A DNA stretch of 64,000 nt from Aerococcus sp. Group 1. Its GTDB lineage: Bacteria; Bacillota; Bacilli; Lactobacillales; Aerococcaceae. The notes below the pieces were generated by a model that searched no databases, had not been told where the DNA came from, and saw only the letters and a list, made by a program, of their open reading frames with translations. The stretch covers positions 806,001-870,000 of the forward strand of contig NC_015278.1 in NCBI RefSeq assembly GCF_000193205.1, given 5' to 3'. A program made the translations under genes and the position numbers. Positions 18,512 to 27,243 of the stretch are shown here, one piece after another; position 1 is the stretch's first letter, and each line of letters starts with the position of its first letter.

Positions 18512-18550
18512 TATAATGGTGAAATTAATGATTAATTTGGAGGCATTTTA

Positions 18551-19459
18551 ATGACTGATTCACATAATAATGACATTGAAAATGAAGACAAAGTCTTTTC
18601 AAAGGACTGGTGGTTACGCCTAGTCAAAGGGGCTTTTGTCGGTATCGGGGGGATCCTACCGGGTTTATCCGGCGGAGTTTTGGCCGTTATTTTTGGTATT
18701 TATGATAAACTACTGAATTTCTTAGGTAATATTACCCATAAATTTTGGAAAAATGTTCGCTACTTTATTCCGGTGGGTATCGGTTTTGTTATTGGGATTA
18801 TTCTCTTTTCTTTCTTCGTCATGAAGGCCTTTGGCTCTTATGAGGCCCTCTTTACCTGCCTCTTTATCGGTTTTGTGGTAGGAACTTTTCCTTCTCTCTT
18901 TAAACAAGCCGGCCAAGAAGGGCGAAGCACAGCCGATTACCTGGTCATGGGTCTGACTGCCTTGGCCCTATTTGCCTTAATGGTCTTTGGTGGCCAACAT
19001 TTTTCCCACTTAACGCCTAGTTTTGGGGTCTGGTTATTTTCTGGGGCCTTGATCGGTTTAGGCGTAATTGTGCCAGGGATGAGTCCAAGTAATTTCTTGA
19101 TTTACTTTGGCTTATACGAAAAGATGTCAGCAGGAATTTCTCACTTAAACATGGGCGTCATTATTCCTCTAGGTCTCGGTGCTATCCTCTGTGTCCTGGC
19201 CTTAGCTAAAGTGGCCAACTGGCTCTTTGACCACTACTATGCCAAGATGTACCACTTTATTTTAGGGACTGTGATCGGATCTTCCTTAGCCATCTTTCCG
19301 ACCGTGGTCTTTCCAGCCTTTACCCCAGAAGGGTTAATGGAAACAGGCTTGAGTTTTATGACGACTTTAATTTTGGCCATAGTAATGTTTGTTGCAGGGG
19401 CTATTTTCTCCTACTGGTTTAGTGGTATTGAAGAGAAGTATTCACCCGATAATCGTTAA
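18551..19459 (+). CDS. popT: DUF368 polyprenyl-phosphate transporter
   Basis: Polytopic membrane protein of 302 residues with about eight to nine transmembrane helices. It has the DUF368 signatures KGAFVGIGGILPGLSGGVLA near the N-terminus and IGLGVIVPGMSPSNFLIYFG in the second half, an inverted-repeat arrangement. DUF368 proteins of the PopT type recycle undecaprenyl phosphate across the membrane for wall synthesis; function is assigned here by family. GGAGG precedes the ATG. Monocistronic, followed by a terminator, and preceded by an inverted repeat overlapping its promoter. Confidence 0.88.
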   Translation: MTDSHNNDIENEDKVFSKDWWLRLVKGAFVGIGGILPGLSGGVLAVIFGIYDKLLNFLGNITHKFWKNVRYFIPVGIGFVIGIILFSFFVMKAFGSYEALFTCLFIGFVVGTFPSLFKQAGQEGRSTADYLVMGLTALALFALMVFGGQHFSHLTPSFGVWLFSGALIGLGVIVPGMSPSNFLIYFGLYEKMSAGISHLNMGVIIPLGLGAILCVLALAKVANWLFDHYYAKMYHFILGTVIGSSLAIFPTVVFPAFTPEGLMETGLSFMTTLILAIVMFVAGAIFSYWFSGIEEKYSPDNR

Positions 19460-19471
19460 ATTTTTTTGAAA

Positions 19472-19498
19472 GGATGGATGAAACTTCCATTCTTTTTT
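19472..19498 (+). terminator. terminator of popT
   Basis: GGATGGA (19472-19478) pairs with TCCATTC (19486-19492, one G-U), followed by six T's. Confidence 0.7.
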
Positions 19499-19542
19499 AT
19501 TCTAATCAAAATCTCTTTCAGCCATAGGACGAAGCTCCTTTT

Positions 19543-19555
19543 TGTGATTATCACA
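19543..19555. promoter_or_regulatory. palindromic operator candidate upstream of the DUF7916-PTS operon
   Basis: TGTGATTATCACA is a perfect 13-bp palindrome 28 bases upstream of the predicted -35 box. The regulator is not encoded next to it. It does not match the cre consensus for CcpA. Confidence 0.45.
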
Positions 19556-19582
19556 CTCTTTTTATTAATAACTAAAAAGATA

Positions 19583-19611
19583 TTGAGATGCTTACTTTTT
19601 TCAATTATTAT
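19583..19611 (+). promoter_or_regulatory. promoter of the DUF7916-PTS operon
   Basis: TTGAGA (19583-19588), 17-base spacer, TATTAT (19606-19611). Confidence 0.55.
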
Positions 19612-19661
19612 AAATGCTGCAGGTAATTCAGATTTTTCTTAGATAGGTGGGAAGTCGATTT

Positions 19662-20555
19662 ATGAAACGTTTGATAAGTGCTTTTCCCAGTGAAGTTAAC
19701 AACTTTACTAAGGATGAGCTCAAAAGAAGCATTCAAGCCAGTGAGGGCCGCGTTATTATGGCTGAAACGGTGGTAACCGCTGCTCCTTTAATTGAGGGGC
19801 TAACCAACGCCGAAGTGATGACGGCTTTTGGTGCAGACCTCATCTGTTTGAATGAATTGGATGTCTTTCACCCCCAAATCAAGGGATTTGAAAGCAAGAA
19901 GCCTGTGATTGAAGCCATTAAAGAACTTACCGGGCGTCCCATTGGTATCAACCTGGAACCCGTTTCTGCGGACAATCAGGTACTCGATGAAAAGATTGAA
20001 ATTAGTCCCGGAAGGCGGGCCAGCCCAGAAGCTTTTGCTGCGGCGGAAGACTTGGGCGTGGATTTTGTCATGGTAACCGCAAATCCTTCAACCGGGGTGA
20101 CCAATGCTGATATCTTAGCTGCACTAGCAGGAGGCCGGCAAGCCTATTCTGGTTTAATCTTAGCGGGGAAAATGCATGGTGCCGGTAAACGAGAAACTTT
20201 GATTGATGCTAGCTTATTTACTCAATTTATTGAAGCAGGTGCGGACGGGGTATTGATGCCTAGCGTCGGCACGGTGCCTGGAGTATTACTAGAAGAAGCT
20301 CATCAAGCTTGCCAAGCGGTCCAAGCCCAAGATGGCTTAGTGATGGCAACTATTGGTACCAGCCAAGAAAGCGCTAGCGCAGAAACTATTCGCACCTTTG
20401 CCTTAAATAATAAGCAGGTTGGGGCAGATATTCATCATATTGGTGATGGGAGCTATGGACGAATGCCAGACCCCGAGAATATTATGGCCTTAAGCATTGC
20501 TGTCCGAGGTAAGCGCCACACTTATTTCAAAATGGCTCAGTCCTTGAGACGTTAA
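19662..20555 (+). CDS. DUF7916 family protein, PTS-associated
   Basis: 297-residue cytosolic protein of a family often labelled haloacid-dehalogenase-like but without visible HAD motifs. The sequence alternates beta strands and helices as a TIM barrel would (AFGADLICLNELDVF, RPIGINLEP, DFVMVTANPSTGVTN, GADGVLMPSVGTVPGVLLEE, GADIHHIGDGSYGRMPDPEN). I recall this family next to sugar PTS genes; the reaction is unknown. The start at 19662 is set by the GTGGGAAG site; a GTG five codons earlier lies inside that site. It lies 33 bases upstream of the PTS permease with one promoter for both, so it probably acts on the imported phosphosugar. Confidence 0.75.
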   Translation: MKRLISAFPSEVNNFTKDELKRSIQASEGRVIMAETVVTAAPLIEGLTNAEVMTAFGADLICLNELDVFHPQIKGFESKKPVIEAIKELTGRPIGINLEPVSADNQVLDEKIEISPGRRASPEAFAAAEDLGVDFVMVTANPSTGVTNADILAALAGGRQAYSGLILAGKMHGAGKRETLIDASLFTQFIEAGADGVLMPSVGTVPGVLLEEAHQACQAVQAQDGLVMATIGTSQESASAETIRTFALNNKQVGADIHHIGDGSYGRMPDPENIMALSIAVRGKRHTYFKMAQSLRR

Positions 20556-20588
20556 ATTGTTGAATTCTAGAGAGAAAAGAGATTTCAT

Positions 20589-22082
20589 ATGTTAGATTAC
20601 TTACAAAAAATTGGCCGATCCCTGATGCTGCCTGTTTCCGTATTGGTAGTGGCCTCTTTATTTATGGGGACTGGCTATGCCATCGATGCGAATGCCTTAC
20701 AAGGAAGTTCGAACGTTTTAGCAACTTTCTTAGTCCAAGCAGGCTTAGTCGTGATTAATAACTTGCCGCTACTTTTTGCTTTGGGAATTTCCATGGGGAT
20801 TGCTGAAGATAATAATGGGGCAGCTGCCTTGAGTGGGGCGGTTTCTTTCTTAATGATCACGACCTTATTAAGTCCGGAAATTTTAAGTGGAATCACCGGC
20901 CAAGCCATCGACCAAGTTAACCCAGCCTTTAAAGCCATTAATAATGTCTTCATAGGGATTATTTCCGGGGTCCTTGCTGGGGAAATGTATAACCATTTCC
21001 ACAATGTTAAGTTACCCCAATGGCTAGGCTTCTTCAGTGGTAAGCGGGCCGTTCCTATTGTAACGGCTGCCCTGTCAGCTCTTTTAGCGGTTATCCTACT
21101 CTTCCTTTGGCCCACTGTCTATGGTGGTTTAGTAGCCTTTGGGACCGGAATCGCTAACTTAGGAGATATCGGAGCGGGTATCTACGGCATTACCAACAAA
21201 TTGATGATTCCCTTTGGACTCCATCATGCCGTTAATAATGTCTTTTGGTTTGATACCATTGGGATTAATGACATTGGTAATTTCTGGTCCAGTCAAGGAG
21301 AACCTGGGGTGACAGGACGCTACCTAGCCGGTTTTTTCCCGATTATGATGTTTGGCTTACCTGGGGCTGCTTTAGCCATGTATAAGAATGCCCGTCCAGA
21401 AAATCGGGCATCGGTTGCTTCCTTACTGATTGCTGGTTCCGTTGCAGCCTTTGTGACTGGGATTACCGAACCACTGGAATTTTCCTTTATGTTTGCCGCT
21501 CCAGCCCTTTATGCTGTCCATGCTTGTTTAACCGGCTTGTCCCTATTTATTTGTTCAGCCTTACATGCAACCCTAGGCTTTTCCTTCTCAGCAGGTTTGA
21601 TTGATATGGTCTTGTCTTGGCGGATGCCTATGGCTAATAACCAATGGATGATCCTTGTTTTAGGGCTAGCCATGTTTGTCATTTATTTCTTCCTTTTCGA
21701 CTTCTTAATTCGTCGCTTTGATTTTAAAACCCCAGGACGGGAAGCGGTCAGTGAAGCAGACCAAACAGCAAGCCATGCTGCTAAGGCTTCTAGCCAAACT
21801 GGAGATAAATACCAAGTCATGGCCCAAAATATTTACCAAGGCCTTGGGGGAAAAGATAACCTCCAATTAGTAGCCAATTGCGCTACCCGCCTACGGCTCC
21901 AATTGAAGGATACCAATGCTATTGATGAAGGCAAAATCAAGGCTACCGGTGTTCCTGGTTTAAGAAAAGTGAACGAACATAATTTACAAATCGTAGTTGG
22001 TACTGATGTTCAGTTTGTTGCCGATGAATTAAAAGAGATTTTAGAAACAGATAAAAGCAAAGATGAAAACGAGTTTTCATAA
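20589..22082 (+). CDS. PTS transporter subunit IIBC, glucose/N-acetylglucosamine superfamily
   Basis: 497 residues: an N-terminal EIIC membrane domain (about 1-375, ten or so helices) with PFGLHHAVNNVFWFDTIG and the GITEPLEFSFMFAAP signature, then a Ser/Ala-rich linker and a C-terminal EIIB domain with phospho-acceptor Cys near residue 431 in VANCATRLRLQL. No EIIA domain is present, so a EIIA from elsewhere must serve it. The substrate is probably an aldohexose or amino sugar derivative but cannot be read from sequence. Second gene of the DUF7916 operon, followed by a hairpin. Confidence 0.9.
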   Translation: MLDYLQKIGRSLMLPVSVLVVASLFMGTGYAIDANALQGSSNVLATFLVQAGLVVINNLPLLFALGISMGIAEDNNGAAALSGAVSFLMITTLLSPEILSGITGQAIDQVNPAFKAINNVFIGIISGVLAGEMYNHFHNVKLPQWLGFFSGKRAVPIVTAALSALLAVILLFLWPTVYGGLVAFGTGIANLGDIGAGIYGITNKLMIPFGLHHAVNNVFWFDTIGINDIGNFWSSQGEPGVTGRYLAGFFPIMMFGLPGAALAMYKNARPENRASVASLLIAGSVAAFVTGITEPLEFSFMFAAPALYAVHACLTGLSLFICSALHATLGFSFSAGLIDMVLSWRMPMANNQWMILVLGLAMFVIYFFLFDFLIRRFDFKTPGREAVSEADQTASHAAKASSQTGDKYQVMAQNIYQGLGGKDNLQLVANCATRLRLQLKDTNAIDEGKIKATGVPGLRKVNEHNLQIVVGTDVQFVADELKEILETDKSKDENEFS

Positions 22083-22086
22083 AATG

Positions 22087-22122
22087 ATTAAGGGGCTGGG
22101 ATAACTTTCTCGGTCCTTTTTT
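22087..22122 (+). terminator. terminator of the PTS operon
   Basis: A 10-11 bp G-U-rich stem with one bulged G, followed by TTTTTT. Confidence 0.55.
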
Positions 22123-22155
22123 AATACTAATGATTAAAACCTGGTCCTAAGCTTC

Positions 22156-22190
22156 AGCGCACTTTTGACTTTTGGCACACTCTCCCTAGT
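22156..22190 (-). repeat. fragment of the intergenic foldback repeat
   Basis: On the minus strand this reads GGGAGAGTGTGCCAAAAGTC and onward, the left end of the repeat seen whole at 35541-35715. Only the outer arm is recognisable. Confidence 0.5.
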
Positions 22191-22248
22191 CAAAGGCTCG
22201 GGTCAATGGTAGAATAAGGAGTAAAATGTTCAGGAAAGGAGACTGTTC

Positions 22249-22827
22249 ATGTCTGAGTCGCAGCAAGAGTATACCGCTCATTTTGGAAAACAAACTGTAA
22301 AAATCATCGGCAATAAATCTGAAGAACATATTGAAGAAGTGGTTCGCCGGGTGAATATCGCCTTAAATGAAATTAAAAGCAAACCTTCAATTCTTTCTAA
22401 TCAGAAAATGGCTCTCTTAGTCGCTATCAATGCCACCTCCCACTGGCTGGAAAATGAAGCCGAAATCGCTAGCCAAAGAGAGCAAATTGAACGCCTAAGC
22501 CGGCAAAAAGCTCGCTTAGAGTCGGAACTACAAGCTTTAAAGCAAACCATTCAACAACCTAATTTGACCGCTTTTTCTGAAGGGGGCAAGCTAATCCAAG
22601 CTAAAAGTCAACCTTCCTATAGCCAAGCTAGTCAAAACTTACTCCGTGAAAGTCAAAACCAGGTTAAGGCGGCTAAGGTGAGTGAAAATAAAGGACAAAG
22701 TAGTAAAAAGACTTCCAAGCAGACTAAAGCTAGCCAAGGCAAACAAAAAGCAGACCCTTCTGTGGTTTACTATGATCCCTTTGCAGCTAAGAAAGCCCAA
22801 GGTCTCTCCAAGACGCCCCGTGATTAG
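22249..22827 (+). CDS. zapA: cell division protein ZapA with long C-terminal tail
   Basis: FtsZ-ring-associated protein. Residues 8-95 form the ZapA domain (HFGKQTVKIIGNKSEEHIEE, then a conserved helix and coiled coil AEIASQREQIERLSRQKARL). Typical Firmicutes ZapA has about 85-100 residues; this protein has 192, the additional half being a Gln/Ser/Lys-rich, probably disordered basic tail. It is the first gene of the zapA-cvpA-mutS2 cluster. AAAGGAG precedes the ATG. The tail is in frame and free of stops, so it appears to be genuine coding sequence. Confidence 0.88.
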   Translation: MSESQQEYTAHFGKQTVKIIGNKSEEHIEEVVRRVNIALNEIKSKPSILSNQKMALLVAINATSHWLENEAEIASQREQIERLSRQKARLESELQALKQTIQQPNLTAFSEGGKLIQAKSQPSYSQASQNLLRESQNQVKAAKVSENKGQSSKKTSKQTKASQGKQKADPSVVYYDPFAAKKAQGLSKTPRD

Positions 22828-22842
22828 AAAGGAGGACTTGGC

Positions 22843-23411
22843 TTGTCTAATACCACCATTACCTTAATCTTAGTCCTGATATTTTTCGCCTTAATCATTA
22901 TGGATTATAGTCGTCGGACTTTTGGTGTGCAGCTCCTGCAGGTCCTATCCTTGGGAGTTAGCTTCTTTGTAGCTAAGGAGTATTTTTTACCTTTAGCGGA
23001 GAAATTAGAATTGATTATCCCTTTTCCCGGCTATTCCATGACTAGTGACTTCTCATACTATCCTGATGCTGTCTTAACTAATATGGATGTGATTTACTAC
23101 CGAGCTATGGCCTTTGCCCTTATTTTAGTGGGGATCCAAGTTATTAAGAGTTTTATTCTTTACCTCTTCTCACCGTCTAAGTATCGAAAAGGCCAAGGAA
23201 AGGTCTTGAGCCTGGGCGGGTTTATTACTGGTTTTATCACTGCCTGGTTTACCTTGTTTTTGTTTTTGCTATTTTGTCTTTACTGGGACTGGAAGGTGTC
23301 CAAAGCTTCTTAAGTCATAATAGTGTGGCAGAGTTCTTTATCCGTCGAACCCCCTTCCTTACCCATGAAGTCTTTAACTTATGGTTTGCCGGCATTGCAA
23401 TCGCTATTTAA
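22843..23411 (+). pseudogene. cvpA: CvpA family membrane protein, frameshifted near the C-terminus
   Basis: Four-helix membrane protein of the CvpA/colicin V production family, 15 bases after zapA, with a GGAGG site and TTG start at 22843. The first frame stops at 23313 after WDWKVSKAS. Adding one T to either T5 run (23257-23261 or 23263-23267) lets the reading continue as SLLGLEGVQSFLSHNSVAEF and on to a stop at 23409-23411, restoring the usual C-terminal helix and a length of about 189 residues. A sequencing error is the likeliest cause. The function is poorly defined, linked to envelope processes and biofilm in other bacteria. Confidence 0.8.
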
Positions 23412-23414
23412 CTA

Positions 23415-23605
23415 GAGGAGAGTGTGACAAGTGTGTCAAAGAGCAAGACCTCTGGAAGAAAAGGGCGTCAAAATTCTCTTTGAGAATTTAGTGCCATTTT
23501 CTGAAGCGAACGCTTGCTCTGCACTTGGAACACATTTTGATTAGAAAGGTAGTATTTTGAAGAGAGCTAGGATTTTGGTCATAGCCTCTTTTTTATTAGA
23601 TGGTC
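23415..23605 (+). repeat. diverged copy of the intergenic foldback repeat
   Basis: It begins GAGAGTGTGACAA and contains TTGGAACACATTTTGATTAG, both shared with the copy at 35541-35715. The internal sequence is different but still folds: AGAGCAAG pairs with CTTGCTCT, with an inner hairpin around CTCTTTGAG. A second hairpin near 23563-23590 is followed by T's. Confidence 0.65.
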
Positions 23606-23632
23606 AGTTTATCGTGAAAAAGGAGCATCTCT

Positions 23633-26020
23633 GTGAATAAAAAAATAGAAAAAATCTTAGAATTCGATAAAATTACTGGGGCCCTAGCCAAAGAAACTGT
23701 GACGGCCCTGGGTAAAAACCTAGCCTTACAGCTTAAACCCATGACCGACCCCGAAAAAATTGAATCCGCTTTGACTGATGTAGATGAAATGCAAAGCATT
23801 GATGAAGCCCAACGCAGTTTGCCACTGGGTCAATTAGTTGATGTAGGGCCTTTGATGAAGCGCTTAGATATCGGCGGCATCTTGAATGGCCAAGAACTAG
23901 CCCATGTGGGTCGGGTCTTGAAAAGTGTCAGTGAAGTCAGTCATTTCTTTAAAGAGATTGAGGACTTAGACATTGACGTCGAGCAAATGCAAGGCTATGT
24001 GAGTGACTTTGCTAACCATAAGGACTTGGCTAAAAAGATTAACCAGGCCATTGCTAGTGATGGTTCTGTCTATGATGAAGCTAGCAGTCACTTACACAGC
24101 ATTCGCCAAAGTATCAAGGCAGAAGAAGCCCATATTCGGATGAGTTTAGATAATATCATTAAATCTAGCCAAGCCGATTATCTCAGTGATCAAATTGTGA
24201 CTATCCGTAATGACCGCTATGTCTTACCGGTTAAGCAAGAATACCGGCGCAAGTTCGGTGGGGTGGTCCACGACCAAAGTGCCTCAGGTCAGACCCTCTA
24301 TATTGAACCCCAAGTCGTGATGGAGTCCAACAATAAGGTCCATAGCTTGCGGATTGAAGAGCAGGCGGAAATTGAGCGGATTTTTGCGGAATTGTCAGCC
24401 GACCTGGCTCCCCATAGTCAAGAAATTAATCAAAATAACCAAATTTTAGGTCAACTTGACTTCATCCAAGCCAAGTGGCGCTACGCGAAAAAGCAGGGCG
24501 CCCACCGGCCCCTCATTGCCCAAGATCACCAGTCTTTGAACTTAGAAGAAGCTGTCCACCCCTTATTAAATCCGAAGACCGCTGTAGCAAATACCATTAG
24601 CTTTGACGGCGACTACCGCATGTTAATCATTACCGGGCCCAATACCGGTGGGAAGACCATTACCTTAAAGACTACGGGTCTACTGCAGCTAATGGGTCAA
24701 TCAGGTCTTTATATTACCGCCAAGGCTGATAGCCGCATTGGAGTCTTTGACCATATCTTTGCTGATATTGGGGATGAGCAATCGATTGAAGCCAACCTTT
24801 CAACTTTTTCTGGGCATATGACTAATATTATATCGATCTTAGAGGCAATTGATGACCAGTCTTTAGTCCTAATCGATGAATTGGGTTCGGGAACTGATCC
24901 TAAGGAAGGGGCAGCCCTAGCCATGGCAATTTTAAACCGGCTTGCTCAAGTGGGCTGTACGGTTCTAGCCACCACCCACTATCCCGAGCTCAAGGCCTAT
25001 GCCTTCGAAGAGCCCAATGCGATTAATGCCAGTGTTGAATTTGATGAGAAAACCCTGACGCCGACTTACCGCTTATTAATCGGGCAACCGGGCCGGTCTA
25101 ACGCCTTTGATATTTCTCAACGCTTGGGCCTGGACCAAAGCATCGTGGATGAAGCCCGCTATTATGTCGGAGAAGAAAGTCAGTCCTTAAATGAAATGAT
25201 CGATGACTTGGATGAGAAACGTCAAGCCTATGAAAGAGATAACCAAGCCCTAAGCCAAGATTTACAAGAAGCTGATAAATTATTAGCTGATTTGAAGAAG
25301 GCCTACCACGCCCTGGAAAATGATAAGATTACCTATTTAAACCGGGCGAAGCGAGAAGCTAATGACCTGGTGGCTAAGACCCAAGAAAAGGCCGATAAGC
25401 TCTTGGGTGATATTAGAGAATGGCAGAAGAATAATCCTCAGGGCCAAACCGTCAAAGAACATGAAATGATTGACAAACAAAAACAAATCGCTAACTTGAC
25501 CCAAGAAGAGCAACAGTTGAGAAAGAACAAGGTCCTCAAACGGCAAAAACGCAAGAAAAATAAAGACTTGGAGGTTGGCGACGAAGTCAAGGTTATCCCA
25601 TATAGTCAGATGGGAACCTTGGTTGAAAAACGGGAAGATAAACACTGGTTGGTTCAGATGGGGATGTTGAAGATGGAAATTCCTGAAAAAGATCTAGAGC
25701 TCCAAGAAAAGAGCCAGCCCAAGTCTAAGGGGAAGAAGGGCTCGAGTAGCGTACGTGCTAGTCAAAGTAAGAATATTAAGTCCGAACTTGACCTCCGGGG
25801 CATGCGCTATGAAGAGGCCATGACAGCTCTTGACCGCTATATCGACCAGGCTCTCTTGGCCAATTACCCCCAAGTCACCATTATTCATGGCTTTGGTACT
25901 GGAGTGATCCGGGACGGTGTACAGAAATACTTAAGAAATAATAAACGGGTCAAGTCCTTCTCCTACGCTCCCCATAATCTGGGAGGCCAAGGGGCAACCA
26001 TTGTTAAATTTGGCGACTAG
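23633..26020 (+). CDS. mutS2: endonuclease MutS2 / ribosome rescue factor
   Basis: 795 residues, GTG start with an AAGGAG site. N-terminal MutS-like core and lever (residues 1-310), ATPase with Walker A ITGPNTGGKTITLKT and Walker B LVLIDELGSGTDPKEG, a long coiled coil (about 515-620), a KOW-like segment, and a C-terminal Smr domain with ELDLRGMRYEEAM and VTIIHGFGTGVIRDGV. In Firmicutes MutS2 acts on branched DNA to suppress recombination and on collided ribosomes (RqcU). Third gene of the zapA-cvpA-mutS2-trxA order typical of Bacilli. Confidence 0.96.
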   Translation: MNKKIEKILEFDKITGALAKETVTALGKNLALQLKPMTDPEKIESALTDVDEMQSIDEAQRSLPLGQLVDVGPLMKRLDIGGILNGQELAHVGRVLKSVSEVSHFFKEIEDLDIDVEQMQGYVSDFANHKDLAKKINQAIASDGSVYDEASSHLHSIRQSIKAEEAHIRMSLDNIIKSSQADYLSDQIVTIRNDRYVLPVKQEYRRKFGGVVHDQSASGQTLYIEPQVVMESNNKVHSLRIEEQAEIERIFAELSADLAPHSQEINQNNQILGQLDFIQAKWRYAKKQGAHRPLIAQDHQSLNLEEAVHPLLNPKTAVANTISFDGDYRMLIITGPNTGGKTITLKTTGLLQLMGQSGLYITAKADSRIGVFDHIFADIGDEQSIEANLSTFSGHMTNIISILEAIDDQSLVLIDELGSGTDPKEGAALAMAILNRLAQVGCTVLATTHYPELKAYAFEEPNAINASVEFDEKTLTPTYRLLIGQPGRSNAFDISQRLGLDQSIVDEARYYVGEESQSLNEMIDDLDEKRQAYERDNQALSQDLQEADKLLADLKKAYHALENDKITYLNRAKREANDLVAKTQEKADKLLGDIREWQKNNPQGQTVKEHEMIDKQKQIANLTQEEQQLRKNKVLKRQKRKKNKDLEVGDEVKVIPYSQMGTLVEKREDKHWLVQMGMLKMEIPEKDLELQEKSQPKSKGKKGSSSVRASQSKNIKSELDLRGMRYEEAMTALDRYIDQALLANYPQVTIIHGFGTGVIRDGVQKYLRNNKRVKSFSYAPHNLGGQGATIVKFGD

Positions 26021-26054
26021 GAGCCTTCACTAAATAAAAGTAAGCAAAAATTTT

Positions 26055-26081
26055 TTGCTAAGTGGGAGAACATGCTATAAT
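26055..26081 (+). promoter_or_regulatory. trxA promoter
   Basis: Extended -10 TGCTATAAT (26073-26081) with a TTGCTA 15 bases upstream of the hexamer. Initiation is expected near 26088, right at the foot of the leader hairpin. Confidence 0.65.
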
Positions 26082-26089
26082 AAAGCTTG

Positions 26090-26128
26090 AAAGTGAGGGG
26101 AAGGTCAATAGCAATTCCCTGCCACTTT
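26090..26128 (+). other. strong hairpin at the 5' end of the trxA leader
   Basis: AAAGTG (26090-26095) pairs with CACTTT (26123-26128), and GGGGAA (26097-26102) with TTCCCT (26115-26120, one G-U). No T tract follows and the trxA start lies 52 bases downstream, so this is a leader structure, not a terminator. Confidence 0.55.
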
Positions 26129-26179
26129 ACAGCATTGTTCACAGAGTGACTAATTGAAATAATTTGAGGAGGAAGTTAA

Positions 26180-26494
26180 ATGGTACAAACATTAACTGAT
26201 CAAAATTTTGTAGATGAAACTAGTGAAGGCGTCGTTTTAATCGACTTCTGGGCAACTTGGTGTGGTCCTTGCCGGATGCAATCTCCAATTGTTGACCAAC
26301 TCGATGAAGAAATGGGCGACCAAGTAAAATTTGCTAAGATGGATGTGGATGAAAATCCTGATACCCCACGTGAATTTGGTATTATGTCCATCCCAACCTT
26401 AATCGTTAAAAAAGACGGCCAAGTCGTTGAACAACTGGTTGGTTACACGCCAAAAGAAAAATTGGAAAGTATCCTTGAAAACCATTTAGACTAA
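26180..26494 (+). CDS. trxA: thioredoxin
   Basis: Cytosolic disulfide reductase of 104 residues. The active site WCGPC has cysteines 28 and 31, followed by the conserved PIVDQL segment and the cis-proline motif SIPTLIV. Reduced by thioredoxin reductase (not in this window). GAGGAGG precedes the ATG. Own promoter with a structured leader and own terminator; the position after mutS2 is conserved in Bacilli. Confidence 0.97.
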   Translation: MVQTLTDQNFVDETSEGVVLIDFWATWCGPCRMQSPIVDQLDEEMGDQVKFAKMDVDENPDTPREFGIMSIPTLIVKKDGQVVEQLVGYTPKEKLESILENHLD

Positions 26495-26507
26495 GCAAGA
26501 GTTAAAG

Positions 26508-26543
26508 GAGTGCTGCATTTAAGTGCGGCACTTTTTATTTTTC
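26508..26543 (+). terminator. trxA terminator
   Basis: AGTGCTGCA (26509-26517) pairs with TGCGGCACT (26524-26532, one G-U), followed by a T-rich run. Confidence 0.85.
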
Positions 26544-26740
26544 TGAGAATTTATTATTTAATTTTTAGGGTTAATCGCGCTAGAAACTAGCGGATATATT
26601 CTCAAATTTAAACTTTTATTTTATAACTCACTTTGAGACTTATGATTTTACATGAATGGATTTTTATTTATACTAAAAATAGATGGGAAAGAAAACCTTA
26701 GTAAAGCTCAAAAAAGCATACCAATAGGGAGATGATCCAG

Positions 26741-27169
26741 ATGGTTAAGTTACTTCGTTTCTTAAATGCAATTCCCCTTATATATATCCTAGTTATTTTT
26801 GCCTTGTCAGGTCTGGCCTGGGTAATGTCTAGTCCGGACATTTTAGAAGCTCTAGGAGGATTATTGATGTCCTTAGTAGTGATTTCCTACCCAGCTATCG
26901 GTCTATTTTCAATCCTCTTGCTGAGTTTAGGTCTTCTCGTTTACTTTAAGGAGGGGAGTTCTCAAGCCAAACAGGCCTTGAAGAAACACGCTCTCTTCCT
27001 TATCCTTATGAATGCGATTTATTACGCAGCCTTTCCCATTGACGACTTTTTGATGGCAAGAACCCAGTTAAATACTGATTTTGTCGTCTATGCCTTATAC
27101 CTTTCAGTATTTGTCTTGTCAGCCCTATTATGGTGGAATAACCATAATTGGCGGCAGGTTGAGCACTAG
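26741..27169 (+). CDS. small four-helix membrane protein of unknown function
   Basis: 142 residues with four predicted transmembrane helices (about 7-27, 40-68, 82-100, 115-133). I do not recognise a family. The start at 26741 is chosen because AGGGAG ends 9 bases before it; the ATG at 26732 directly abuts that site. Monocistronic and convergent with mgsA, sharing a bidirectional terminator. Confidence 0.6.
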   Translation: MVKLLRFLNAIPLIYILVIFALSGLAWVMSSPDILEALGGLLMSLVVISYPAIGLFSILLLSLGLLVYFKEGSSQAKQALKKHALFLILMNAIYYAAFPIDDFLMARTQLNTDFVVYALYLSVFVLSALLWWNNHNWRQVEH

Positions 27170-27196
27170 AAAATAAGTAAAAAAGAAAAGGTCAAC

Positions 27197-27240
27197 TCGG
27201 ATTCTCTCTAATCGAGAAGTCTGAGTTGACCTTATTATTT
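27197..27240. terminator. bidirectional terminator between the membrane protein gene and mgsA
   Basis: A stem of about 14 bp (AAGGTCAACTC paired with GAGTTGACCTT, plus inner pairs) with T-rich tracts on both sides when read on the respective strand. Confidence 0.85.
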
Positions 27241-27243
27241 TGC

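Noticed and set aside
19662..20555. Annotation of the PTS-linked protein as a haloacid dehalogenase
   Set aside because: The HAD motif DxDxT near the N-terminus is missing; the alternation of strands looks like a barrel.
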